A stretch of DNA of 64,000 nucleotides from the NCBI GenBank assembly GCA_013397115.1, contig VWZW01002639.1, positions 2,716,211-2,780,210 of the forward strand, written 5' to 3'. The position numbers were made by a program, and so were the translations under genes. Position 1 is the stretch's first letter, and every line of letters starts with the position of its first letter. This DNA is from Edolisoma coerulescens (Eukaryota > Chordata > Aves > Passeriformes > Campephagidae). Shown here piece by piece: positions 24,661 to 39,000 of the stretch. A model generated the notes under the pieces. It was not told where the DNA came from. It made no database searches and worked only from the letters and a program-made list of their open reading frames with translations.

Positions 24661-27600
24661 TAGTTTTCTTTAGCAGTAAGGTTAAAAGTTTTTAAGTACA
24701 GAATAAGAAATAACTGAATAAATGCCCTATGAGCCTAGCACATATTCCCTGGCAGTGGGTGCCCTGGATAAACCCACAGGGCTCAGCAGTCCTGTCCTCA
24801 GCTTCCCAGCACAACCCAGGACCAGAAGTGGAACGTGAAGCACTTGAAAAAGCTCTGCCCCATCCTCAGCTTCCCTGGTGCTTCAAAGCCATTAATTCTA
24901 TCTCAACCTAGAGTGGCAAGAAGTTTTCCAGTTCAGGAATGGCTGACAAAGGGCTAACGCACGTCCCAAGGGCACTTACCTGCACTTGAGCACAGTCTCT
25001 ACACCTTCCAGAACTTACTTTTTCTTTCTATCCAACTCCCTGACAAAAGTTTGCATTCAAACACAGGCATAAAAACTGCCCAGCTGGCATTATTTTCTGA
25101 AGTCTCAGCTCACAGGGAAGCACATTAAGATAGCGTTTCTAGAGAGTTTAATCTGCTTTGTTACACTGTATCAAAAGACAACACTGTGCTGTGATAAGTA
25201 CAGCACTTACTTCCCAAAATGCATGATCAATTTTCCTATCATCAGTGCTAAGAGCTACGCTACCCAGGTAAGTCTGTTTTTTACTAAATTTTCATCTTCC
25301 AAGTAGATAAAGTTGTCAGTAAACAAGTTATTTTTGTAACACTTATCTTTGAACATGTTGTTTTAAAGAACAAGCCCTACTCGCCTGACAGAATCTGCAC
25401 ATTCCTTTTCCTCCACAGGCATCAGGTACCACTGCTGTTCTCCATCCCAGGATGGAGCAAAGTCCCTCCTCTCTGCACCCATCACCTGTCCACTCTGCAC
25501 ACTCCCAGGAGAGAGAGACCAGCAGAATTCCCAGATCCACATCTCAACATTGTATCATCAAATACTACATTATTTACAATATATACCAATACACTTAACT
25601 GAAGCCACTACATGTCAAGTTTTGAAACACACACTGCCTAATTGACAGGATTTTTGTTGGCAAAACACAAACTTATTTCACAAGAACATACCCTCCCTGT
25701 GAATTTGTTCTGCTATTCTACATTAGAATATTTTATTTTGCTACTCAATTATTAATTTTTTTAATGGACTGCGCTGCCCTCAGCATGCCAGAGAAGGTAA
25801 GAGAAAAAAAGTTCCGAGTTCATGTGTCACAAGCTCACACAAGTCCAGTAGTGAACCAAAGAACACAGAGAACTGCCTTTTCTGTCATTAAGTTGCTCCA
25901 AAATGACACAAAGATGATATTCAAGGAGTAAATATTTCTTTTAATCCACAGCTGCTCAAACACACTTTCACATTCAAATAGAAGAACACAAAATTATTCT
26001 CCAAATGGAGGAGGACAGGAGCTCCCACAGGACTGAAGCAGCTTTACCCGTGCTGCTTCTTGGACAGATGCACCAGTTTGAACCGCTCCTGCTCTGGCTG
26101 AGTGTGAAGCCTGACTGGCTACACCAAAGAAACTTAAGTTTGATTCTCTGTTTTGCCACTGGTTGCTCTCTTGAGCTGCCTTAGGAGTTCCATCATAGAA
26201 ATCTGGTGGGGACTACTTTAATGAACTCCATGCTGTTTGTTGAGACTCTGTCTTCGGCCTAGAGCATCCTATTCTGCAGACTCTACATCAAAGGCAACCC
26301 AAATGTGCCTCCTTGGGCAAACAACCCAAGATGCCCCAGAGTCACTCTGTAGATAAGCCATAAAGCACTCTTCCTTTTTGACAAAATATCTCATGAGCAA
26401 AGAGCAGCAAAAAAAAAAAAACAACCCTACAATGAAATTCCACTACCCTGAACTTGAAACCGTGAATAAAAGCTTTGACCTAAGATCTAATTTTGGTTTT
26501 CAGCCCCTTCTAGCATTTTGGGTGAAGAATAGCTCTTGTTGTTCGTCCAAATTCATGAGACTCAAAGTGCAAGATGACAAATTATTGGTTTGGATGCACT
26601 TCCTAAGAAATGTGACTGAATGAGGACATGAAAGGAAAAATAAACCAATTTGAAACCAAATCCTCTGGATCTCCAAACCTCTATCTCCAGCAATCTCAAG
26701 CAAAGTTTTGCCACACCATTACTCAATTGAGTAGAACGTTGCTTTTTGGGCATTTTGGTATTGACATACAAGAAGTAATGCAAGAATTATTATTATCATC
26801 TGCAGAACTTCAGAACTTAGCTAAGACAAGATGGCAAAAAAGCTAAATTTATCACAGCATAGTAACACAAGAATTTGGCTACAAGAGTAAAACACTGCCT
26901 TAGAAGTAGAGCTCCAAAACTGGTTCAGTTCCAGAAGAGCCTTCAATGCCAGCTCAGCAACATCTCCACTGTCTCCACGGGCTGGCCCCAGCATCAGGCA
27001 CTCCTGCACTATGAGCCTCTCTTTCAGCCATTCAAGCTCCATCTGCTGACACTGAGGAGGATCTTTTTCTCTTCAGATGAAGCAGAGAGAAAGGCAGTAA
27101 AAAGAAACCAACTTGACTGCACCCATGGGTAACCCAGCTTAGGCCCTACAAGGCTGAGCTGGGCTAGAAAAGGGCAGAATGGAGCCACCCTGATTACTCA
27201 GCACTCATCCCTCAGACTTTGGAGTACCCTGGAGAATAACATTATCTGAAGCAGGGGAAAGGCTTTCTCATACCTTCACTCATCTTGAAATCTGACTGCT
27301 AATTCCAGTGCTTACATCCAGTTCAAGTATCTGAGCAGCTGCCTATTTTCTTCCACATCACAGAAAGAACAGTAATAACCCATATAAATAGAGAAGATTT
27401 CCCAGCCCTTGGGCCTGGTATCAATCAAGCAAACATTTAATCAATGGCTTTCACTAGCTTTAAGCATAAACACCATATCAGTGGGAATTTTAGGTGTACT
27501 TCACACTACACTCTTCAAAATCCACATATTACACATCAGTGACAGAACCTCTGAGTAGAGCCACACACTTCCTTCAATTTCCAAAAGTAAAAATATTTCC

Positions 27601-28073
27601 CATTAAGTGATCGGGGGTTCAGGAATTTAAAGCACACAGCTATGCTTTGTGTTAAGCACAAAGAGCACGGCTCAAGTAGTTCCTCTGCATGAAGCCAACA
27701 CAAACAACTGAAACAATACTGCTGATACTTGCTCCTTCTGTCAAGTCCTGCTGGGAATCACTCCGACTTAATTTGCTAACGACTTGCTAATGATGGCAAG
27801 AACTTGGAACAGTGCTGCGCGGCAGCAGAGCAATGCACCACCACTCCCAGTGGGTATGCTCCGACCAAATTCCTTCTGGAGAGGCACCCAGGAGAGCTCA
27901 CTCTTGGGCAGGCACAGGCCAGGGCAGCCTAATGGCTTGGCAAATGTGTTTTGCACAGCGTAACCCAGAAACTAAACGGCTAACAATAAAACTAACAGGG
28001 AACTTACACCAGAACAAAAATATTTAATGAACTGTGGCATTACTACCAACCATCCTCTACAAAATCTTCAAGG

Positions 28074-28140
28074 TCAGAGAATCATAGAAATATTTAGGTT
28101 GGAAAGGACCTTTAAGATCATCAAGCTCAACCATAGCTGG
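28074..28140 (-). repeat. CR1 LINE 3'-end fragment
   Basis: Plus strand reads GAGAATCATAGAAATATTTA then GGTTGGAAAGGACCTTTAAG and ATCATCAAGCTCAACCATAG, the reverse complement of a CR1 3' end. It may continue with decayed similarity to about 28210. It lies in the same direction as MITF. Confidence 0.9.
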
Positions 28141-28750
28141 AAGTCAATTAATTGCTGTAGGATCAAGCTCTGAGCCACTGGCACATCTGGGTGAAGGTAC
28201 CCAGGCTCAGTGAGTTGGTCTGGGTTACTCATATACTCCTGAAATCTGTCCTTGCACAGGTTTGATTTCTTTGCAATGGGTAACTTCTAGAAGCAAGCAC
28301 AAACCCAGCAGGGTCTTGTACTGAAGAGTATTCCTTCAAGGTGGAACACCAGGTATTTTCCCCACTCAGTTACTACTTCAAACCACAGTATCTTATTTGT
28401 CACATATCCAAGTACTTCTGCTTTCAAAGCAAAGCTGAAGACACCCCAAAATCCTCTCTTGGTGCAACACAAGTGACCAAAGGCCATCACAATGCCAGCA
28501 GCTCCAGGCTGCCCCACTGTTTTGGGCCCCATGAGCTGGAAAGGAGCATATTCCTGTTCCCAAAACCACATGGAAGATTTTTCTCACCAAAAACATCACA
28601 GAAGCTTCCTGTGACAGTAAAGCTGAAGCACTCAATGCTCTATTTAAGCAGAGATAGGCTCGGGCACAGGGACATACCAGAGATGTTCAGACGACAGTGA
28701 ACCAAGGGGTAGGAAGACTCTTCTCCCCACCCTACTCCCTCCCACCCCCC

Positions 28751-28769
28751 TTTTTTTTTTTTTTTTTTT
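28751..28769. repeat. Poly-T run
   Basis: Nineteen consecutive T after a C-rich stretch and followed by AATTAAAAAG. It could be the tail of a minus-strand retroposed sequence, but no body or target-site duplication is visible. Confidence 0.8.
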
Positions 28770-31700
28770 AATTAAAAAGACCATTTGTTCCAAGTAAATT
28801 GCCTTAGGACTTACAGCTTACAATTACAAATAAAATACTTTTTGGTCAGTTTTCTCAGTTCAATAGAACTTTTTGTTGCCTAGACAGCTAAATGTCATGG
28901 GATTTTTAAGAAAGGTTAAAATTCTGTGTCATTTAACAATTAATGGTACCCAAAGAAAAACGATACAAAACCACATCCACTGATGTGTTCTGCAAGGGCC
29001 CCAGGCTTCAGCTGTAACCACTGCACAACCATGCTAGTCCTGGGCTTCAAAGCTGCTTCAACCCATCACTTCCAAGTATAAAAACCCTACAACAGCAGGA
29101 ACAAGTTCTTCTCTAGGACTTTGAATAAAAATAGGGAGCTGTATAAATAACTGTTCTTTGTGACTAGGGAAAAAGGAATTTGAGGAGAATGACACATGAG
29201 AAAGATAATCAAGTAGTGTCACTTACAGTAAGAGTGATTTATTCTCCTAAACCTTTCCAGTACAGGTTCAAGATTCTGTTAATCCTATTCACCACAGGTT
29301 GGTCACTAAGACTGAAAATCCTAAAGACCATAAAACCCCTTCAATTAACTTCACTAAATATTGATCGTGGGTTTCACTGCAATGGAGGAAGCACTCTCCT
29401 ACCACCCAGCTCGAAGCAATGCAAATAACCAGCCAGACAATGGTTTAACTCATTCTCAAAGACATCTTCTCACATGCTGCATTCAAACATTAAACAACAA
29501 CATCACATTTTCCCCCCCTAGGGACGTCAGTGGCCTGAAGTAGCTTCACATGAGAAGTTCAGTCCTCCAACGAACAGCCACCTCATTTATATGCCATCAA
29601 AATTAAGTGATTCCCCATAGGGCCATTGTGAATTTAGTAATAGATAAACCTTTTCAGTAACTTCTCCAGCTGCCATTCTCCCCTTAATGCCAAATTTTCT
29701 AGAGTACATTTGCTCCCCTTTCTTTTAGCCCATTGCCCAGGAAAGATGGCCAGAACAACATTGATCAGAAAGCCCAAGAGCAAGAAAAAGAGGAAAAGTA
29801 ACTTGTACTGACAGGGGAATGACAACTATGGTGAGCTGATTCCATCATTTTACCTTAAGACACAGCAAACACAAGGAAACTACATCAGTTAGCACAACAA
29901 AACTCTGGGGTTACCTAATCCACCCCAAACCCCTCTGAACTTGAAAACCAAAGCACATAGGAGAAAGTTATTTAAGATCTGGCATTCTGATTGCAGTCTA
30001 AGTAAGTGGATCCAACGGTCATCTTCAAGCAGAAAGTTATGAAAAAGAAAAGGCGCATTGTATAGAATTATCATCATTTACACAACCAGGGTTTGTTTAG
30101 TCCATCACCAAAAATTCCTCTGCGTAATGTGACTTTTCATCCAAGGGAAAGACATGAAGCAAACAAGAACAAAGTTTTTGTAGATTAGTATTTAAAAACT
30201 GTGCTTTAGCTATAGAAGCACATGACAATGGTATCTAAGGAAATTAAAGAAAGGTTAGCCAAATGTACTCAAGGAGATAGGAACTGATGTAATTTGCAAG
30301 TTAGTGGCCTGCTGGCTGCTATTCTACAAGTGTATTAGGTCCTTTGAAGTCCTGCTACTTTTCTGTTAGCAAACCAACATTTCAGCTGTTTACTTCCCAA
30401 CACAGATGCCATAAATTTTTATTTTATCCAGTTTCTGAAAAGATACCAAAAAACACTGCAACATTTTAGGACAGACAAGGAACTGACTCCGTAAAACATC
30501 AGGCACAAATCTTTTGCAATGATTTTACCTACCCCAGGTGCTTCAGAGTGCAAATATTTTGACTTCACAGGAAACAACAGCAGCCACACAACTGCATCTG
30601 ACACACAAGTTTGAGTTATGGTACTACCACAGTGAAAAGCTTAATTCAAGCACCACATATTTAGGTCCACTTCTGCCACCCTTCTCTCTCCGAAGGAAGC
30701 TGAGCAGCACTTGCATCAGCACTAGGGGGTTTGAGATTGCTCACAGTAGGACACCAATGCCTCCTCCTCACAGCAATTGTCAAAGACAGACACAAAGTTG
30801 CTTCCAAAATCTCTTGCAAGACTTGGCATAGAGATGTGAATTCAAGAGGGAGCACAGTCACAGGACTACAGATATTTCAGCTGCCTGAAAGCCCAAAACC
30901 AGTTCAGGCAGATGGTCTGAAGCCTCCTCTTCTCCCAGCTTCCCCTTGCAAAGCCTTCCATAGCCCAAGCACAATTCCCCACCCTTCCCACAGCCCAAGC
31001 AGCACCAGCACAAGATTTACCAGACCACTCTAACACAGATCACTGCTGGCTTGAAAGAGTCACATTAGAGGGGTAGAAGAGTTTGTCCAACCTTATCTTC
31101 CTCTGGGGGTTGCCAAGCACAGCGTTAGCCAGCGCCAGCTCAGAGTGGCAGTCGCCCTGGCAGCCTGGGCAGGACTGTCAGTGACATTTCCCAGGGGTCA
31201 CTGACCCAGGCACTGTTCCAGCCCCCAGTAACCCCTGCTAGACCTGAGGGACAGCATGGAGCTCCCAGGTCTCTTGTGCACTGTGAGACAGCTGGAAAAA
31301 TGGGTGTTTTAATGACCTCACTGCATTTCCCGTGGCAGGGAAGAGGTGCAGAATACCCACCCTCTGCCCAGAAGGGCCTTGACGGGTCAGACTGCTGCTT
31401 AAATCACATCAGCCTTCACACGTGCGCAGGGTTTGGAGATTCTGGGTATATTTCTGGAGCCCAAACCCAAGACAGAATACACTTTGCTGTACAAAAGGAG
31501 GAACATGAGTTTTCCCTCAGATCCTGAGAAGCCTCGAGGATGCAGTTTCCACAGGTGAGAAGAGGCATCCTTCTCCACACCTGATTTAGCTCAGGTTGCT
31601 CATCCATCACTCATCTGTAAAATGTAGAGACTGGGTAAAATGGGACTGGGCAAAAATAATGGCACCTTTCATACAAAAATGAATAATGGAGAAAACAGAA

Positions 31701-32518
31701 ATCAGTTTTATAAAAGATCCTGGGTAAAAAGTAACCAGAGCTAAGCTTAAAACAGCAGGAGAGACAGCACACACTGATTTTAAATAAAATTCCTTATTAT
31801 CAACTTCCTAGAGATGTAGAGTTACCCATGTACAGAATAGCACAGGTTGTTTGCTTGTCCAGACTTTAAGAAATAAAATCCAGTAGCTTCAAGATTTTAA
31901 TGCAGTAAATCTACTTTGCCCCTGCATGAACTTCTCTTAATGTGCCATGCAATACTGATTTTCACAGGTGAAAATTAACTGAAAATTGGCTATTTTGCCC
32001 AAACCGTAAATAAAAAGTGTATGAGTGGGAAAAGCACCCAACCTATTGCTTTCATAAATCTTAAAACCTCATACCCTCAAATGTGGTCTCATTTGTCACT
32101 ATAAGGTTTGTGAAGGATTGCTGAAATGTATAGCATATGGACACACACCTGTGCTAAGAAAACTGCCAGTGTTGAGGAGTGTAATTGTTGGCATTTTGGG
32201 GCTAAGCAAGAAGGGAGTTTGATTTATAAGTCTTTCAAATCCACAGCATTAACCTGTGAGAATGAATTGGTGTTCAGAATATTGCCTGTGGGCTACTGAA
32301 GCATTTATTTACAAAACTTCAACATTCAGCACTGAAGCACAAGAGATGTAAAGATGGCACGAGACCCAAATCTATCAAACACCCAAATGCCACACACAGA
32401 AACAGTTGTATCCTTCTCTTTTTTGAATAAAAGCCATTTGTAAACTCAAACACAACTCTTGGGTTATTACAGAAAAGAATCTCCTCTCTTTGGGAGCACA
32501 CTGTACATCAGCAGGACG

Positions 32519-32572
32519 TCATAGAATAGTTTGGGTTGAAAGGACCTTTAAAGGTCATCAAGCCTAACTTCT
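32519..32572 (-). repeat. CR1 LINE 3'-end fragment
   Basis: Plus strand reads TCATAGAATAGTTTGGGTTG then AAAGGACCTTTAAAGGTCAT and CAAGCCTAAC. It is a short, diverged CR1 3' end pointing the same way as MITF. Confidence 0.88.
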
Positions 32573-35500
32573 ACATCTTGCTGCTTACTTGTCCAAAGAC
32601 ATCTGCAATTCTGACCTACTTGTCTGGAAAAGATCAAGTGAAAGACTGCTCCATTCATCCTTCACATAATTCCACAGGACATGTTGGGCTGCTCTCAAGG
32701 TCACTTACACAGCACATACCAAGAGCATGCCACCAATCATGACCCAAATGTGAAAATACAAACACACCAAACCCAACCAGTGCTTGCCAGAACAGCTTTC
32801 AGCATCAACTGGAAAGCCTTCCTACTAAAACTTTCAAAGAAGCATCCCAAAAATAAGAGTGAAAATAATTCTGAAAGGACCATTTATTTTAACAAAGCAC
32901 TTGGCAACACACTGGCTACAGCACAAAGGACACTTGTCCTAGAACGCACCTGTTTGGAGGGGATGTGCTTTACAGCAAACACACAAAGCCACCAGAAGAT
33001 GCAAGAGAATGAAGATTGTGTTAATTCAAACCAGTCTTACACTGCTAACACACCCTGAGCTTCTACATGTCACAGCTAATAAAGAATTAGAAGGACTTAG
33101 CTGGGCTCTATACCACTTTGCCTACAGCTGATGATGTCTCACGTCAGCCCCAATACGGAAGGCTTGAATAAGCAGAAGAATAAAGCACTCCAGATACATC
33201 CATTTTATTCACACCCTAATATGATCATTCGACACAGCCTAAAATAATAATAAATCGCTGACTCCACTTACATGAAGGAAATGCAAGCTGGCTTACCACT
33301 GAACTTGATTTTTATCCTTCTGCTCAACGAGCTGTGCTGTTATTTATGACTGTATTAAAACCTACTGAGTTATAATAAAAGAGTTTCAGTACCTCAGAGT
33401 GCTTGAGCATCATGTCCGCTAAGGTAAGGTAATCCAAGTCACCTTCATGCAAACCCAACCGGCTCTGATCTGAAACATTCTGCTAAATACCAGAACAGGG
33501 ATTTTTTTGAGGACTTTGGCAAGCCACAAAGGTGGGTGACTCTTTGTGTGGAGTGGCATGACACCACTCTGGAAGAGAATTAACCCAGGGAGCCAAATCA
33601 ATGCCACACAGAGCGTTCAAACTGAAAGCTAACACTGTCAGGATTACTTCTGAATGATGGTGGCTCTTCCTTGGGAGTGGAGTGCTGAAGTCCAACACTT
33701 CCCCATTAAGCAACATCACATCTTCTCTTTCCTGACATGTCACTCACAAAGCAGATGCCAGAGCAGACATCACAGTAGCCACAAGAGATTAAAAGTAACA
33801 AGAGTATGAAATTAAGTATGTTTATTCCACTCTAATTTAAAACCCAGAAACCACAGTGGAATTTAGTGTTTTAGTTACTTCTCAGCTAAAGGCATGTTAC
33901 CATAATAATTCTGTAACAGAAAGACATTATTTAGGACAAATAGCCATTAGGCTGCACAACCTCACCTCTGCACCCCATGAACTTATTCCCACAGCAGTCA
34001 GACAGTAGCTGGCGTCTGGCTCCCAGAAAAAATAAGAGTAACATGGGCTCATTTAATAAACAAGGATGCCAACACTTCAGCCCTTTACGATCTCAAGCTT
34101 TACATGCATGGAGTCATGATATCACAATCTATTTTATACCTACACAAAAAAGATACAGCCCCCTGGCTGATTTTGTAACCTTCCCCACACCTGTCCCTCC
34201 ACGTCTTCCTGAGACGAGCTGTTGAAAACCTTCCTCCTCATGTTATTTCACATTTGCAGGCAAATAATTATTTACACTGTGAAATAAGAAGCTGCTGTCC
34301 ACATAAATGACCCTTGATGAGGCCAAAGGATGGGGCACTGGCAGGACCATCAACAGAACGAGTGAAATCTTTTGACAAAACCCCAGTCAGCTGTCAGGAG
34401 CCCTGTTCACATTGCAGTTGTAAAGAACTGCACTGTGGTTCATTACTTCAACAGATGCTGCACAAGCGTGTTCCTTATCACAAAAACTTCAAGACTGAAA
34501 AACAGGTTATATAAAGAGATAGGCTGAAATTCTGCCATGATGTTTTTCCAGCATATGCACAAACCTATCACAGCAGCACTTGCAGCACGTGAGCAAATAT
34601 AAAACCTCGAGCCTGCAAGGGACTACAAGCTCTCGATTCTCTCCTCTGTCAAGTCCCATGAAGGTAAGGGTTAGGGCTCTTTCTGCAGGACTGGAAACAC
34701 ATTTTATTACATGACACCAGAAAAATTCCACCTTTCCAAACATCTTACAGAAAACTCTTTTTAATGATTTCATCTGAACTTCAAAAAAGCACAAGCTATC
34801 GACTCACCAGGGGAGGCACATTCACAAAACACAAAGAGGAGTGTGTGTTATCATTCCAGTTCTCCAAAGGTTAGCTGCATATATGAAACACCAAGAAATT
34901 CAGAAGTAATAGTTTGTCAGAAGATCAAAATGTCTTTTGAGAAAGAAATTCAGGGCCTCCAGGCTTGGTCTCAGAAGAATCCTATTTTAAACCGCACTTG
35001 ACCCTCACTAACGTAACCCTTGAAGTGCTATTGCAAGAACAGATTGATGTTCACAAGGGGAAACAGGCAAAGTATCTTTCACAAAAGCTGTATTTACGCA
35101 AAAAATCGTGCATTTCCTTTTAACACTGAAAAATACAAACATCATGACATGTATTTCACAACATACCTCTCATCACTGATGGAGAGCATACACAAGACTT
35201 TAGCTGCTCAAGAAACTGTATGGGAACATAACACAATTCAAGGCAACCAGATGCTAGAGTTAGGGATGTAATTAGTGACTAGATGGGGATTAACTAGATC
35301 TTAACTCAGACTTCCCCACCTCCCTTGTCCTTTTTTGAACCTCAAGTATAAACCCATTTTAGCATGTCACTAGTTTACAGGACAGAATAAATTTTTTTAG
35401 AGATCTTATTGCTTAAAAAATGCAAATAAGCTCACACTGCAGAGTTTATTTTAAATCAAGTTTGAACAGACGAAAAGTAAAGTTTAGGGTATTTTAACAT

Positions 35501-35963
35501 CTGCTGGAGCCAAGGAGATGCCAGTACATCCACCATAGCCAACAACGTGGTCTGAGGTGTGGGACCCACAGGGGAATGGTTTAGAACACTATGATGCATT
35601 TCAAGCCACTGGTGGCAGCCAGCTCTAGTCTGTTCTCACAGACTGAACTCCCAGGAGTGGCTGGATGACACGAGTCTCCTCATTTAATTTCCTCTGACAA
35701 GAATCTAATTAATACTCATCAACAGCACTGGGCAAAAATAGGCTAATATGTAATACATGAGGGCAACTGGGAATTTACTTCAAAATCGTGTTGCTGTTCC
35801 ACAGTAAAGGCAGAGCTAGCCCCAGAAGGTGCCAGGGCTGATGTCCAACTGCTTGTTCTTGCCCTGCCACAGCAGCTCCCTGTGACACAGGTACAGATGT
35901 TTGCAGGACTACACCAACCCGATGCAATCAAAACCACTAAACTGATTTTTAAAAAGTCCCCTT

Positions 35964-36036
35964 TCCATGGCAGGGGGGTTGGACTAGATCATGTTTAAGG
36001 TCCCTTCCAACCCAAATCATTCTAGGATTCCATGAC
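35964..36036 (+). repeat. CR1 LINE 3'-end fragment
   Basis: Contains GGGGGGTTGGACTAGATCAT, then AAGGTCCCTTCCAACCCAAA and TCATTCTAGGATTCCATGA, a CR1 3' end in plus orientation, opposite to MITF. The terminal imperfect 8-mers are still recognisable. Confidence 0.9.
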
Positions 36037-39000
36037 TGAGTAACAGCCAAAGCTGCTTCTGATTTACCCCATCAAGTTGCCTACTGATTATGTACAGCTA
36101 GCAGCAACAGATATCTGGGCATGTTTTCTGGAATTAAAGCTACCAGAGATGAAAATGCAAAGTTGAACTGTGCTCCTCTACCATTTATCGGTCATTGTTC
36201 CCTGGGCCCAGCAGCAGTCAGCACATTCCTCACTCTGCATCCAAGGAGGAGCATCCAGACACTGTGCTTAGATCATGCAGAGCCACTGAGACCCAACTCA
36301 GCCCTTGCAGCCTCTAACCAAAGCAGATAAACGGAATGAATACATTTCCTTGGGGAAGGTGCAAGTTCAGAGAGAAGGGTTTTCTAAGGATAATCCTGCA
36401 GAAGCTCTGGCTGGAAGCTTTTTCCTCATTTCTTAGATCAAACACTCCAAGGAAAGGCAGAAGGCAATTCGGAACAGTGACCCACAGGGAAAGTGGCACT
36501 TTGCACAGAGTGACCACTGATTGCACAAGCAGCACTCCAGAGCAGAAGGCACCACTTTTCTTCCCTCAAAAAAGCCAGTGTACGAAAAGGATAAACTCTT
36601 TTGAAAAGCCACAGTAGCATGATTAAATAGTATTTTTCCTTTTACACAGCAAACCATACAGGGCTGAACCCTTAAGGAATATATGAACTTTCATGTGAAT
36701 GGAGCCCATTAAGTGCCCTGCAATGAAAGGTGCCTGTGGTCCAGAATTCATTTCCTTTTAGAAAGCAGAGAGGACGGAAAGCTTATGATTGCTACACACA
36801 ATTGCTGACTCATTCAAGGTCATTTTACTCCCTCCCTAAACAAACTGTTTCTTTGAGACACAGGTATCTCAGCAGAGTATGGTTTTGCTTGCAGGCAGGA
36901 AGCAGAATTGTGTAAAAGAAATAAATACTTTCAGCCAGCTCAATGGACAACTTTTCAATCAGTAACTTATGATAATATAGATGATTGCCACAGTTTTTTA
37001 AACAGAAGTCTCACTTCTCAGAACTTTCTGTTTAACGAGAGAAAAATTAATTTTAAAGCACTATTATAATAAAGCAGGAATTAATTTTAAAGCAGTTTCT
37101 GAAATGTTAACATTGTTCAACAGAACATCCCTACTTCACATGAGGCTGTAGCAGAACTAACAGCAGGTCTTCCCCCCCTGTAAAAACAGGCTGTCTCGCC
37201 AAAATCAGGTTTATCACTTAGGTGCTATCAGGACACAGATGCTGGTTAAGGGCAACAGCACCCTGGATCACTGATATTGGTAACCTGGAATAAGTTCTTC
37301 CTGACAATATCACTCCCAGAGCTGCCCAAAACCAGAAGGGGAAAAAAAAAAATCCACACGCCTATAGAAAAAGCACAAGCAGAGAAGTCACAGCCTGAGG
37401 AAGTCAGAAGTAGGCTTAAAGACAAAGGTGAGTGTGTTGCCTGCAGGTCCTTGGCACGACCTTTATCAAGACCTGACAGAGGCAGACAGGCTGTTTGCTA
37501 CACCTCAGCCTTCAAACGTCTTCCTTTCAAGGAAGGGACTATATTCCAAGAAGAGAATTTCCATTAGTTGCCTGTTGATATTTTCCTCTGAAAGAACAGA
37601 AAGATTTAATTCCCAGCCAACCGTGATGTCCACAAACTAAATTTTGATGGCTTCAACCAGGAACTTCTTGGCGACTTTTAGGCAGGCAGCCTGAAATACA
37701 AACTTTGATTTGCCTTGCTTGACACAGAAGCTTCCTCACAGATTAATGGAGTGATTTTGATTCTAGGTCAGGATAACTTCAGGTGCCTGACTGCTGCTGG
37801 TGCCCCGAGCTCCCGGCACTGCCGGACGTTCCGGATCTGCGGCGCTCACGTGGCCTGCCATGCTCCCTGGTGAGCAGATCTGCCCCTCTCTGCACTCAGG
37901 AGAGGATGGACACACAGACAGATACAAGAAGCACATTGTTCCACGACAGAAAACCAGCTCTTTGAAACTTTGGTTTCTTTAGACACACAAGACACGCTCC
38001 TGCTGATGTCAGTGTGTCTGTTGGGAGACAGGACACGGATTCCAGCCAGGTCAGTAACAAAAACATCATCAGAAGCCAGGGATTCATGGAGGTGGGGTGC
38101 CTGAAAACAGCTGATGCCTTCTGTGCTCTGCAAGCCGCATTTATTTAGAAATACACTAATATTTGACACTGTTTCCACGATGGCATCAAATTTCTTTCAC
38201 TAGCTGACATTTTCTACAAAATCCAGGATTTGTAGCACAAAGCAGGAAGGGGATAAAATTTAATGCAGAACAGTTGTGTCTTACACAGCTTTGAGGATTG
38301 GAAATGTTCAGTGGAAAACATTGTCTCTTAAACTTTTGTAATGGTCTGGTCTTACCTGCTGAAAAAGTTTATTACTTCTGCTGGACACCAGTAGCAGTTT
38401 TATTTAAAAAAGGTAGCCTGCCTTAGTTTTTGAATGCAATAACTATCACATACAGCATTTTACCTGGTTAATGGCTTAAAGGCACCTCTGGGAAAATAAA
38501 TACAATAACACAACCAAACAACACGATCAGAATAATGTGTCAAAACAGGGTTTAACATCTGAGTATCAGCCTTCATCGGTGAAGGGAATAGTCTAGAATG
38601 ATGAGTTCCCTGGCAGCTGAGAGCTTTCCCAAGGAATACAGAGTCTTGGAAACCGTAATGCCATCTGCTGAGAAATGATGGAAGTGCAGCACCATGAATT
38701 ACTGTTTAATTACTGTAATGTTGATGTGGGAGTGCCTGCTGCTGGGGACCGACTCGAAAACAATCTGTTTGGACTGCGTAACTTACACAAGAATTTTCAA
38801 ACAACTGACTGGAACTTCAACTACTGATATTCAGTAAGTCTAGGACACGAAGTCACAGAGGTCCATAATAAATATTGTTCCAGTATATTAAGATAAGAAT
38901 GTGATGTGTGAAACCCAAACTATTAATTTGGCATGGATATTCTAACTTTACAAACACTGCTATTAACTAGAGTTTTGTTTGTTGGAGGTTATTTTGGTGT

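Noticed and set aside
28751..28769. Processed pseudogene tail
   Set aside because: Only a poly-T run is seen. No gene-like body or flanking duplication could be recognised on either side.
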